64,000 bases of DNA from Stomatohabitans albus (GTDB lineage: Bacteria > Actinomycetota > Nitriliruptoria > Euzebyales > Euzebyaceae), in assembly GCF_036336025.1 (NCBI RefSeq), contig NZ_JAYKKE010000002.1, positions 303,364-367,363 on the forward strand. Direction: 5' to 3'. The position numbers were made by a program, and so were the translations under genes. The notes under the pieces were generated by a model, which had not been told where the DNA came from, ran no database searches, and saw only the letters and a program-made list of their open reading frames with translations. Positions 8,779-16,809 of the stretch are shown in pieces. The first letter of the stretch is position 1, and every line of letters starts with the position of its first letter.

Positions 8779-10002
8779 ATGAGTCGTTTTTTCCAACCGC
8801 TGGTCACGCGTAACCCTCAGCGCGGTGATATTTCGGGGGTCTCGCGGGCACTCGGCCAGCTTTTTGGCGTGTCAACACTCTTGGTACGCGCGTGTATCGC
8901 CGTGTTGATAACCGCTAAAGGACTCGGCCTTGTTGTGTATGTGCTTGCGTGGGCATTGATCCCAAAAACACCCAAGGATGCTGAGCCAGAGGTTGAACGA
9001 CCACGAGCATTTCGGCATTCGCTAGGTTTGGTATTGGTGACGGCCGGTATCATGCAAATCTGTCGGTTTATTGGCTTCTGGTTCACCGATGGAACCGCAC
9101 TCGTCGTAACTCTCATCTCTATGGGGTTCGTACTCGTATGGGAACGCGCTGACGATGAAGAACGACGTGGCATTGATGAGGCGATGAACCGGTTGATGGG
9201 TGGTCGCTTCCCTGACCTCAACAAATTGGGGTGGGTACGCATGGTGGTTGCGGCAATATTCGTTGCATCCGGTGTCGGTGTCACGGTTATTAATGGGTTA
9301 GAAGTAAAACCTGGTGACGTTGCTGACTTTGCGATTGCCATTTCATTGACGATGGTTGGTGTCGCAACGGTAGCGATCCCGATTATCCAACAGGCAACGC
9401 ATCGAGCTGAAGAAGCACAGCGAGAACGGGTTCGGGCCGAAGAACGTGCCGATATGGCCGCTCACCTACATGACTCGGTGTTACAAACCTTGGCGCTCAT
9501 CCAACGCACCCATGATCCCGGCCGTATTCATCAGCTTTCGCGCCAGCAAGAACGTGAATTACGCTCATGGCTATTCAGCGATCCTGGGACAGAACGGAAA
9601 AACCAGACGGTTCGAGAAGCGCTCGAACATATGGCAAGTGAAATCGAAGGTATTTGGCCGGTCAAGATTGAGCTAGTGATTGTCGGGGATAGACCGCTTG
9701 ATGATGCCTGTGAACAAGTCATCTCTGCAACGAGTGAAGCCATTGTCAATGCGGCAAAACATGCGCAGGTTGATCAAATTGACGTATTTGCCGACATCAA
9801 AGACACCGCCATTAATATCTGGGTGCGTGACGAAGGTGTGGGATTTGACCCCGATGCCATTGAAGCTTCTCGCCAGGGTGTTCGTAATTCAATTATCGGC
9901 CGCTTGGAACGGCTTCATGGACAAGTAGAGATTTTTAGTCAGCTAGGCGAAGGAACAGAAATTGAGATTTCTGCACCGCTAGAACTCAATGAGGAGCTGT
10001 AG
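8779..10002 (+). CDS. Sensor histidine kinase with N-terminal PspC domain
   Basis: This 407-residue membrane kinase starts with a PspC-like segment (residues 1-70, ending ALIPKTPKD). Four or so further membrane helices follow up to residue 210, then a dimerisation helix with the HisKA_3 H-box AAHLHDSVLQTL (phospho-acceptor His near residue 233). The ATPase domain has the N-box SEAIVNAAKHA and G-box DEGVGFDP. It is a NarL-partner type kinase. The response regulator begins 29 bases downstream, so the two form a two-component system, probably sensing the envelope state through the PspC/membrane part. Confidence 0.9.
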   Translation: MSRFFQPLVTRNPQRGDISGVSRALGQLFGVSTLLVRACIAVLITAKGLGLVVYVLAWALIPKTPKDAEPEVERPRAFRHSLGLVLVTAGIMQICRFIGFWFTDGTALVVTLISMGFVLVWERADDEERRGIDEAMNRLMGGRFPDLNKLGWVRMVVAAIFVASGVGVTVINGLEVKPGDVADFAIAISLTMVGVATVAIPIIQQATHRAEEAQRERVRAEERADMAAHLHDSVLQTLALIQRTHDPGRIHQLSRQQERELRSWLFSDPGTERKNQTVREALEHMASEIEGIWPVKIELVIVGDRPLDDACEQVISATSEAIVNAAKHAQVDQIDVFADIKDTAINIWVRDEGVGFDPDAIEASRQGVRNSIIGRLERLHGQVEIFSQLGEGTEIEISAPLELNEEL

Positions 10003-10031
10003 GCTCGCCCTAACCAACGAAAGAGGAAGCT

Positions 10032-10784
10032 ATGAGTGACCGTCCCCGCGCCCAAAAACTTACCCCTTCTGTGTTGGGTAAGGCGCCCGCACAACAAGAA
10101 TCGAGTGAACGAATTAAATCTGACGCCAGGGTTGTTTTAGTTGATGACCACCGCATGTTCTTGGCCGGTGTTAGTGCTGAAATTGGAGAAATGGTTGATG
10201 TGGTCGGCAAGGCCTCTAGCGTGAATGAGGCCATTGAGGTCATTTACAGGACCAAGCCGGATGTGGTGTTACTTGATGTACATATGCCTGACGGTGGCGG
10301 TGCTGAGGTATTGCGCCGAGTTGCTGACGCCCAACTCACCACCGAGCAAGGGGAACCGGTTCAATTTCTTGCCCTAAGTGTGTCAGATGATCCTACTGAC
10401 GTTATTTCATTAATCCGTGCGGGTGCTCGTGGATATTTAACGAAGTCGGTGAATGCAACTGAACTCGTTGATGCCATCGAACGGGTACGCAGTGGTGATG
10501 CTGTCTTTAGTCCACGCTTGGCCGGTTTCGTTTTGGATGTATTCGCATCAAGCAAACAAGAACCTGTTGAACCTGTAGATGACCCCGATTATGACCAGCT
10601 CACACCTCGTGAACGAGAAGTTCTTCAATTGATTGCGCGTGGCTATGCCTATAAACAAGTCGCAAACCGCTTAGATATCAGCGTAAAAACGGTAGAAAGT
10701 CATGTTTCGAGCGTGCTCAGGAAACTACAACTATCAAGTCGCTATGAATTAACACGCTGGGCGACCGATAGACGTATTGTGTAA
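10032..10784 (+). CDS. LuxR/NarL-family response regulator
   Basis: This 250-residue DNA-binding response regulator pairs with the kinase upstream. A non-conserved basic leader of about 35 residues precedes the receiver domain. The receiver has the acidic pair VDDH, the phospho-acceptor Asp in VVLLDVHMPDG and the conserved Lys in GYLTKSV. The C-terminal domain is a LuxR helix-turn-helix: LTPREREVLQLIARGY through KTVESHVSSVLRKL. The ribosome-binding site AGAGGAAGC precedes the ATG. Likely targets include its own divergent promoter, by analogy with similar systems. Confidence 0.93.
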   Translation: MSDRPRAQKLTPSVLGKAPAQQESSERIKSDARVVLVDDHRMFLAGVSAEIGEMVDVVGKASSVNEAIEVIYRTKPDVVLLDVHMPDGGGAEVLRRVADAQLTTEQGEPVQFLALSVSDDPTDVISLIRAGARGYLTKSVNATELVDAIERVRSGDAVFSPRLAGFVLDVFASSKQEPVEPVDDPDYDQLTPREREVLQLIARGYAYKQVANRLDISVKTVESHVSSVLRKLQLSSRYELTRWATDRRIV

Positions 10785-10815
10785 GTCTGTCTTTAGTTCA
10801 AAACGAAGGAGCACC

Positions 10816-12171
10816 ATGCCGCATTACGATCTTGCCATTTTGGGTACAGGTTCTGGAAATACCATTATCCGAAGCGAGATGAAGGATTGGAAGATTGCAG
10901 TAGTAGAACCGTGGACCTTTGGTGGGACGTGTTTAAACCGGGGGTGCATACCTTCTAAGATGTTTGTTCATGCCGCAGATGTTGCCCATACGGCTGAAAC
11001 CGGACATCTATACGATGTTCAATCCAATGTTATTGACGTCCATTGGGAAGCTATACGAGATCGTGTATTCGGACGCATTGATCCCATAGCCGAAAGCGGG
11101 AGATCCTTCCGAGCGAATGCCGAGAATGTGGATGTATACGATCAGCCAGCTGTATTTGTCGGTGATCACAAAATCAAGAGTGGCGATCATGAATTCACCG
11201 CAGATCGTATTGTGATTTCGGTGGGATCGACACCCACGATGATTGACATTCCCGGTATCGATGGCTTGGATATTGACACCAGTGACACGATCATGCGGCT
11301 TGAAAAGAAACCTGAAAGCCTGATCATTATTGGTGGTGGTGCCATTGCCACTGAAATGGGGCACATTTTTAATGCGTACGGCACGAAAGTGTCGATGGTT
11401 CAGCGTTCAAACCGACTATTGTCACGGGAAGATGTTGAGGTTGGAACCCTCATCACTAAGCTCTTCCATGAGCGTGGTATTGACATGCATTGTGGCGTGA
11501 ATACTACCTCCATCCGTAAGGAAAATGGGCTGTTCCACCTTGAACTTGATGATGGCCAAACCGTTACTGGTGAGCGCGTACTCATGGTTGTGGGGCGGAC
11601 ACCAAATACCCTGAACATGCATTGTGAGCTGACTGGTGTTGAGTTAGATCAGTTTGGCAAGGTGAAGGTCAACGACTACATGGAGGCCAGTGCACCCAAT
11701 ATCTGGGCGCTCGGTGACTGTGCGAATCGTGACCTCGACCTTAAGCATGTAGCGAACGCTCATGCACGAACCATTGCCAACAATCTCATCCATCCGGACG
11801 ATAAACAGCCTGTATGGTTACCCAATACCCCCCGGTCGACATTCAGCCAGCCGGAAGTTTCTAGTGTTGGGATAACGGAGCAGGAAGCAAACGAACAAGG
11901 TCTTGACGTTATTGTCCATACACAAAAATATGGTAATGCAGCCTATGGGTGGGCATTGGAAGACACCACAAGCTTTGTAAAAGTCGTCGTTGATCGGTCA
12001 ACCCGGAAACTCCTAGGTGCCCACATCATCGGCCCACAGGCTTCCTTACTTCTCCAGATCTTAGTCATGGGGATGACCTTTGATTTGACTGTTGATGACA
12101 TTGCTCGTAAGCAGATTTGGCCACACCCGGCACTTAGTGAGGTCATCGAACAGTGTTTGCTCGAGGTCTAA
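10816..12171 (+). CDS. mtr: Mycothione reductase
   Basis: This FAD-dependent pyridine nucleotide-disulfide oxidoreductase of about 451 residues resembles Mtr, which reduces mycothiol disulfide with NADPH in the cytoplasm. The N-terminal FAD site is AILGTGSGN, the redox-active disulfide sits in FGGTCLNRGCIPSKMFV, and the second nucleotide-binding site is IIIGGGAIATEMGH. The C-terminal dimerisation domain ends in HPALSEVIEQ with the catalytic His. GTGSGN, the VFGRIDPIA segment and YGWAMED-like YGWALED distinguish Mtr from lipoamide dehydrogenase or glutathione reductase. The chosen ATG follows a GAAGGAGC ribosome-binding site. Mycothiol is restricted to actinobacteria, so this gene anchors the taxonomic reading. 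Confidence 0.93.
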   Translation: MPHYDLAILGTGSGNTIIRSEMKDWKIAVVEPWTFGGTCLNRGCIPSKMFVHAADVAHTAETGHLYDVQSNVIDVHWEAIRDRVFGRIDPIAESGRSFRANAENVDVYDQPAVFVGDHKIKSGDHEFTADRIVISVGSTPTMIDIPGIDGLDIDTSDTIMRLEKKPESLIIIGGGAIATEMGHIFNAYGTKVSMVQRSNRLLSREDVEVGTLITKLFHERGIDMHCGVNTTSIRKENGLFHLELDDGQTVTGERVLMVVGRTPNTLNMHCELTGVELDQFGKVKVNDYMEASAPNIWALGDCANRDLDLKHVANAHARTIANNLIHPDDKQPVWLPNTPRSTFSQPEVSSVGITEQEANEQGLDVIVHTQKYGNAAYGWALEDTTSFVKVVVDRSTRKLLGAHIIGPQASLLLQILVMGMTFDLTVDDIARKQIWPHPALSEVIEQCLLEV

Positions 12172-13004
12172 GGTTCACCTCTTTTTGGCTCACCCTGACG
12201 GTGTTTACCGTCGGGTGTGCCAGCACTGAATCTCGTGGGGGAAGTGCTTCCATTCCCCGTATCACCCAATCAGCGGCAAGTGAACCGGCATCTGAGCGAT
12301 CCTCTGAGCCATCCTTGGTTGTGCAGACAGACACAACGAAACCCCCATCAGCCACATCACTTCCATCAGCGCAGCCAAGCGCTGATCCGAGTGCATCGCC
12401 TTCCCCAGTACCAAGCGGTATTGCAGGGTATCGTGCTTCGGGGTTGTGGCATGATTTAGGCAGTGCCCAACAGGCAGGTGGCATTGTTGACACCGTAATG
12501 AAATGGCGGAACCCAGAAGGTGCCGTTGGCCCAATACCAAATGGGCCGGAGCTTTGGAGCCAGATCATGCCTGATTTGAGGGATCAGCTTCTCACGCGGC
12601 ACATCAATGATGGGGCTATCCCTGCACCAGTTTTTGCTGGTACCCCATATCAAACAACCCAGTCAGTTCGAGTAGTGACTTGGTGGACGAATGGGCCCAG
12701 TGGAACAGGAGGTCGCGGTCAGCTCATGATGGTATTCGCGGGCTGGCGGAGCCAAGAGGGGATCGATCATATTGACGTTTGGCCTGTGCTCATTGGTTTT
12801 GGAGCTGGCGGGCAAGGCCCATTTAAAGCAGGACGAGTGATTGATGTTGGCCCGCTTGTGTCAATGCCAACCGCAGAACTGGCAGCGGACCAGGTCACCG
12901 CATTCTCAGATATCAGTGCCAAGGTTCATGCTTGGATGCAGTCTCATGCCGTCACTGAGGATCCCATCGACTTACCTTGTCCAGAACAAGGTTGTTCAAC
13001 TTAG
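12153..13004 (+). CDS. Putative lipoprotein of unknown function
   Basis: This 283-residue exported protein starts with a GTG inside the end of mtr (19-base overlap). It has a basic N-terminus, a hydrophobic stretch and the lipobox-like TVGC, with Cys22 predicted to be lipidated. Residues 25-85 are Ser/Pro/Thr/Ala-rich and probably a disordered cell-wall spacer. The remaining 190 residues form an unrecognised globular domain with several Trp and Gly residues, and a Cys pair near the end (PCPEQGC). Low-complexity linkers after a lipobox are usual for actinobacterial surface lipoproteins. I do not recognise the folded domain. Confidence 0.75.
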   Translation: MFARGLRFTSFWLTLTVFTVGCASTESRGGSASIPRITQSAASEPASERSSEPSLVVQTDTTKPPSATSLPSAQPSADPSASPSPVPSGIAGYRASGLWHDLGSAQQAGGIVDTVMKWRNPEGAVGPIPNGPELWSQIMPDLRDQLLTRHINDGAIPAPVFAGTPYQTTQSVRVVTWWTNGPSGTGGRGQLMMVFAGWRSQEGIDHIDVWPVLIGFGAGGQGPFKAGRVIDVGPLVSMPTAELAADQVTAFSDISAKVHAWMQSHAVTEDPIDLPCPEQGCST

Positions 13005-13082
13005 GCTAACTTTAGTATTAAGAGACTTACGAAAGTGAATAATTTCTCATTACCTGATTAGCCTTAAAAATCCGTGAAATAG

Positions 13083-13111
13083 TTGGTAATTCTCCTCTAT
13101 TCGTGCATACT
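13083..13111 (+). promoter_or_regulatory. Candidate promoter upstream of the structured RNA and sdhC
   Basis: TTGGTA (13083-13088) and CATACT (13106-13111) are spaced by exactly 17 bases, a good fit to -35/-10 elements. A start near 13118 would place the hairpin at 13123-13177 at the very 5' end of the transcript. Confidence 0.55.
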
Positions 13112-13118
13112 CAACATG

Positions 13119-13183
13119 AGCGTGAACAGCGGATAAGTCCCTCAGAGATGAGGACCTTTAGCTATCTCCGCTGTTCAGTTTTT
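13119..13183 (+). ncRNA. Terminator-like structured RNA upstream of sdhCAB (sRNA or attenuator)
   Basis: TGAACAGCGGA (13123-13133) pairs perfectly with TCCGCTGTTCA (13167-13177), followed by GTTTTTG. Inside the loop a second hairpin forms: GTCCCTCA (13137-13144) with TGAGGAC (13149-13155), one bulge. A promoter-like pair sits just upstream. The element could be a short stand-alone RNA ending at its own terminator, or a leader that attenuates sdh transcription. It matches no riboswitch class that I recognise. Confidence 0.5.
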
Positions 13184-13232
13184 GTTGGTACAAGTTTTAC
13201 GGTATGTACTCCAAACGACTGAGGAGGAAAAG

Positions 13233-13979
13233 GTGACCGCTACCCGTCAGAACGACGCGCCAGCTCGCCTTCGTGCCAAGCCTGCTTATCCAAGTTGGCT
13301 GGCGAAGGTGGTCATGGCCGTCTCCGGTGCGCTGTTAGCCGCTTTTGTGACCGTTCACATGATCGGTAACTTGAAGGTGTATTTGCCCGATGGCGAAGAG
13401 CACCTCAATGAATATGCGATATTTTTGCGCACGATTTTAGAACCAGCCTTTAACTACGAGGGGTTCTTGTGGATCTTCCGTATAGTGATGTTGACGGCGT
13501 TAATAGCCCACATCATTTCGGCTGTAATCGTTGCGCGACGTGGTCGTGAGACACGTGGCAAGCACCGCCGCAAGCTATCCGGTTTTAAGAATTTCTTAGC
13601 TCGCCATATGCTGGTAACGGGCATTGTGCTCTTCTTGTTCATTGTCTTCCATATTTTGGATTTGACCGCAGGCATCCCACCGTTTGCCCCCGAGGGGTAC
13701 CAACACATTGAAGTTGTCGATGGGGTACGTCACGCCGCGGCATATGACAATGTGATTGCAAGTTTCTCGCGCCCACTCGTTGCATTGTTCTACATGCTCG
13801 CCATGGTGGTGTTAAGCATGCATATTCTGCACGGTCTTGGCACCGTCGCGGTTGACTTGGGTGCATCGAATAAGAAGATTCGTGCCTTCTTTGTATGGCT
13901 CGGCTGGATTTTGGCCGCCGCTATCTTAATTGGCAATACGTCTATCCCATTCTTCGTCATGACCGGAGTGCTGAAGTGA
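13233..13979 (+). CDS. sdhC: Succinate dehydrogenase cytochrome b subunit
   Basis: This membrane-anchor subunit of complex II is 248 residues long and has five predicted membrane segments, as in the single-anchor b558-type (two-haem) family. Candidate haem-ligand histidines lie in FVTVHMIGN, IAHIIS, LARHML, FIVFHIL and LSMHILHGLG. The GTG at 13233 is chosen because GAGGAGG lies immediately upstream at proper spacing; the frame is open further upstream without a good site. It overlaps sdhA by four bases. It passes electrons from succinate to quinone, or in reverse as fumarate reductase. Confidence 0.92.
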   Translation: MTATRQNDAPARLRAKPAYPSWLAKVVMAVSGALLAAFVTVHMIGNLKVYLPDGEEHLNEYAIFLRTILEPAFNYEGFLWIFRIVMLTALIAHIISAVIVARRGRETRGKHRRKLSGFKNFLARHMLVTGIVLFLFIVFHILDLTAGIPPFAPEGYQHIEVVDGVRHAAAYDNVIASFSRPLVALFYMLAMVVLSMHILHGLGTVAVDLGASNKKIRAFFVWLGWILAAAILIGNTSIPFFVMTGVLK

Positions 13980-15982
13980 CACACACATTTACCGCACCGC
14001 CATCTCGAATCGATAACGTCGCAGTTGGCAAGGTTGTAGAAACCTTTGAACCAGAAGGCCTTCACGATCTGGCCACGCTTTCGAACGCATGGCAGTACCA
14101 ACGCGACCACTACCTTAAAGTCAGCCCACCAAATACTCGCCGTTTTACCGTCATTGTGATTGGCACCGGGTTGATCGGCTCCGGTTGTGCCGCCGCTCTT
14201 GGCGAACTTGGCTACAACGTGAAAGTCATCACTTACCATGACAGTCCACGCCGTGCGCACTCTGTTGCTGCGCAGGGTGGCGTTAACTCCGCCCGAGGCA
14301 AGAAAGTCGATAACGACTCGCTGTATAACTTCGTGAAGGACACTGTCAAAGGTGGTGACTTCCGAGGCCGTGAAACTGAAGCATTCCGTTTGGGTGAAGA
14401 GAGTGTTCGTGTCATTGATCACATGAATGCCATTGGTGCTCCATTTGCCCGTGAATATGGCGGCACCTTGGCGACGCGATCATTTGGTGGCGTCCAGGTT
14501 TCACGTACCTATTACACGCGTGGCCAGACCGGACAGCAGTTACAAATTGCTGGGGCGCAAGCATTACAACGTCAGGTTCGTGCTGGATCCTGCGAATTGC
14601 TTACCCGGACCGAAATGCTTGACATCATCATCAAAGATGGGCACTGCCGAGGTGTTATCACCCGTAACCTCGTGACCGGCGAGATTGAAGCACATACTGG
14701 CCACGCAACGGTCCTTGGTACGGGCGGATACGGCAATGTGTATTACGCCTCAACATTGGCAAAGATGTCAAATGTGACCGCAACGTGGCGTGTCCATCAG
14801 CATGGTGCATATTTTGCTTCGCCATGTTTTGTTCAGTTCCACCCAACAGGATTGCCCTACGACTCTAAATGGCAGTCAAAGACCATTCTGATGTCAGAAT
14901 CCTTACGTAACGATGGTCGTATCTGGGTTCCAAAGGATACGGGTGAAACCCGTGAGGCCAATGATGTGCCCGAGGAAGACCGTGACTACTACATGGAGCG
15001 CAAGTATCCCGCATTCGGGAACCTTGCACCGCGTGACGTCACCAGTCGTAATGCGAAGGAGCAGATTGATGCTGGTCGCGGTGTAGGCCCATTAAAGAAC
15101 AGCGTGTATCTTGACTTCCGCGATGCTATCGCACGTCTTGGTAAAGACGTTATTTGGAGTCGGTACTCCAACCTGTTTGAAATGTATGAACATGCAACGG
15201 GTGAAGACCCCTTAAAGGTTCCCATGCGTATCGCCCCTTGTGTGCACTTCTCAATGGGTGGTATCTGGACCGACTACAACTGCATGACATCAATTCCAGG
15301 GCTCTTTGCTGGTGGCGAATGCTCTTGGGCCTATCACGGGGCAAACCGTTTGGGCGCAAACTCATTGCTGAGCGCATCGGTTGACGGTTGGTTCACCCTT
15401 CCGTTCTCAATCCCGAACTATCTGGCACAACATTTAGGTGAGCCAGTTTTGCCGCTAGATGATCCTGTTGTCGTCGAGGCATTGGATCGGGTTCGTACCC
15501 GGATCAATGCGCTCATGAATATCAACGGGAGCCACGGTCCTGAGTACTTCCACCGCAAGCTGGGAGAGATTCTCTTTGAAGGCTGTGGTGTAGAGCGCAA
15601 CGAAGCAGGGCTTCGTAAAGCCATCGCAGAGATTGTTGAACTCCGCAAAGAGTTCTGGCGTGACCTCCGTATCACCGGTACTGATCGTGAACTGAACCAG
15701 GTGCTTGAACGTGCTGGACGCGTGGCAGACTATCTTGAAATGGCCGAACTGATGTGCATTGATGCCTTAGACCGTGACGAGAGTTGTGGTGCGCACTTCC
15801 GTTCTGAGCACATTAGCCCGGACGGCGAAGCACAACGCGACGACGAGCACTGGGCCTTTGCATCCGTGTGGGAAAGCAAGGCTGACGATGCATCCACCTT
15901 CGGTGGCACCAGGAATTATGTGCGGCATATGGAACCGCTCACCTTCCACGTCATCGAGCTGCAGACAAGGAATTACAAGTGA
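13976..15982 (+). CDS. sdhA: Succinate dehydrogenase/fumarate reductase flavoprotein subunit
   Basis: This catalytic subunit oxidises succinate to fumarate using covalently bound FAD at the cytoplasmic face of complex II. The length of 668 residues is typical for the type paired with a five-helix single anchor. Visible motifs are the FAD site VIVIGTGLIGSGCAAALGE, the covalent-flavin His in RRAHSVAAQGGVN, the substrate region FVQFHPTGLPY and the C-terminal flavin/capping segment GGECSWAYHGANRLGANSL. The GTG start overlaps the sdhC stop (GTGA), and sdhB begins within the sdhA stop. All three genes are therefore translationally coupled. Confidence 0.95.
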   Translation: MTHTFTAPPSRIDNVAVGKVVETFEPEGLHDLATLSNAWQYQRDHYLKVSPPNTRRFTVIVIGTGLIGSGCAAALGELGYNVKVITYHDSPRRAHSVAAQGGVNSARGKKVDNDSLYNFVKDTVKGGDFRGRETEAFRLGEESVRVIDHMNAIGAPFAREYGGTLATRSFGGVQVSRTYYTRGQTGQQLQIAGAQALQRQVRAGSCELLTRTEMLDIIIKDGHCRGVITRNLVTGEIEAHTGHATVLGTGGYGNVYYASTLAKMSNVTATWRVHQHGAYFASPCFVQFHPTGLPYDSKWQSKTILMSESLRNDGRIWVPKDTGETREANDVPEEDRDYYMERKYPAFGNLAPRDVTSRNAKEQIDAGRGVGPLKNSVYLDFRDAIARLGKDVIWSRYSNLFEMYEHATGEDPLKVPMRIAPCVHFSMGGIWTDYNCMTSIPGLFAGGECSWAYHGANRLGANSLLSASVDGWFTLPFSIPNYLAQHLGEPVLPLDDPVVVEALDRVRTRINALMNINGSHGPEYFHRKLGEILFEGCGVERNEAGLRKAIAEIVELRKEFWRDLRITGTDRELNQVLERAGRVADYLEMAELMCIDALDRDESCGAHFRSEHISPDGEAQRDDEHWAFASVWESKADDASTFGGTRNYVRHMEPLTFHVIELQTRNYK

Positions 15983-16725
15983 AGCTAACACTCGAAATTT
16001 GGCGCCAGAACGGTCCCAAAGATACGGGCCGCTACACCACCCATGTTGTCGACGACTTGTACCCCTCGATGAGTATTCTCGAAATGCTCGACAAGCTCAA
16101 CGACGAATTGATTGAATCTGGTCAAGAGCCAGTTGTATTCGAATCGGATTGCCGAGAGGGTATCTGTGGTACTTGTGGTCTAGATGTGGATGGTATTCCA
16201 CATGGTCACGAGGATAACTTACCCATTTGCCATCAGCGATTGACGCAGTTCAAAGACGGTGACACGGTTGTTATTGAGCCATTCCGCTCTGCTGCCTACC
16301 CCGTGGTTCGTGATCTTATTGTGGATCGCTCTGGCCTGGATCGGTTGATTCAGGCCGGTGGCCACGTGGCAATCAATGCTGGTACAGCTCCCGATGCGGA
16401 TACGATGCTCGTCAACTATGAAAATGCTGAGCGAGCATTGGACTTCGCGGCCTGTATCGGTTGCGGCGCGTGTGTCGCAGCCTGTCCAAATGGAGCTGCG
16501 CACCTATTTATGGGTGCCAAGCTAAGCCACCTTTCCTTGAGCCCTACGGGTGAAATGGAACGCAAACGCCGTGCAAAGAACATGATTGAGGAGCTGGAGC
16601 GTGACTTTGGTCCTTGTTCCTTCTACGGGGAATGTGCAAAGGTGTGCCCCGCCGGCATCCCATTAGATGCTGTTGCTGCGGTCAACCGTGAAATGATCCG
16701 TTCAATATTCCCAGTTCGTAACTAG
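15979..16725 (+). CDS. sdhB: Succinate dehydrogenase iron-sulfur subunit
   Basis: This 248-residue electron-transfer subunit carries three Fe-S clusters between SdhA and SdhC. The N-terminal ferredoxin domain has the 2Fe-2S motif CREGICGTCG. The C-terminal domain has the 4Fe-4S motif CIGCGACVAACP and the cysteine set around CSFYGECAKVCP that would hold the 3Fe-4S cluster. The GTG start overlaps the sdhA stop by four bases. A perfect 11-bp inverted repeat follows and may end the operon. Confidence 0.95.
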   Translation: MKLTLEIWRQNGPKDTGRYTTHVVDDLYPSMSILEMLDKLNDELIESGQEPVVFESDCREGICGTCGLDVDGIPHGHEDNLPICHQRLTQFKDGDTVVIEPFRSAAYPVVRDLIVDRSGLDRLIQAGGHVAINAGTAPDADTMLVNYENAERALDFAACIGCGACVAACPNGAAHLFMGAKLSHLSLSPTGEMERKRRAKNMIEELERDFGPCSFYGECAKVCPAGIPLDAVAAVNREMIRSIFPVRN

Positions 16726-16755
16726 GAATCACCTGACACACGAAAGAAAAAGCCT

Positions 16756-16792
16756 CATATCACGAAAATAAATAGTAACCGTTCGTGATATG
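16756..16792. terminator. Inverted repeat between sdhB and the diguanylate cyclase gene
   Basis: CATATCACGAA (16756-16766) and TTCGTGATATG (16782-16792) form a perfect 11-bp stem. There is no T-run on the plus strand, so it may be a weak terminator of sdhCAB or an operator. It ends only 17 bases before the next start codon. Confidence 0.5.
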
Positions 16793-16809
16793 GGGCATAC
16801 TTTGCGTAT

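Noticed and set aside
8817-9341. Minus-strand frame of 174 codons opposite the histidine kinase
   Set aside because: Opposite the kinase membrane region; Ser/Thr/Arg-rich with no recognisable feature.
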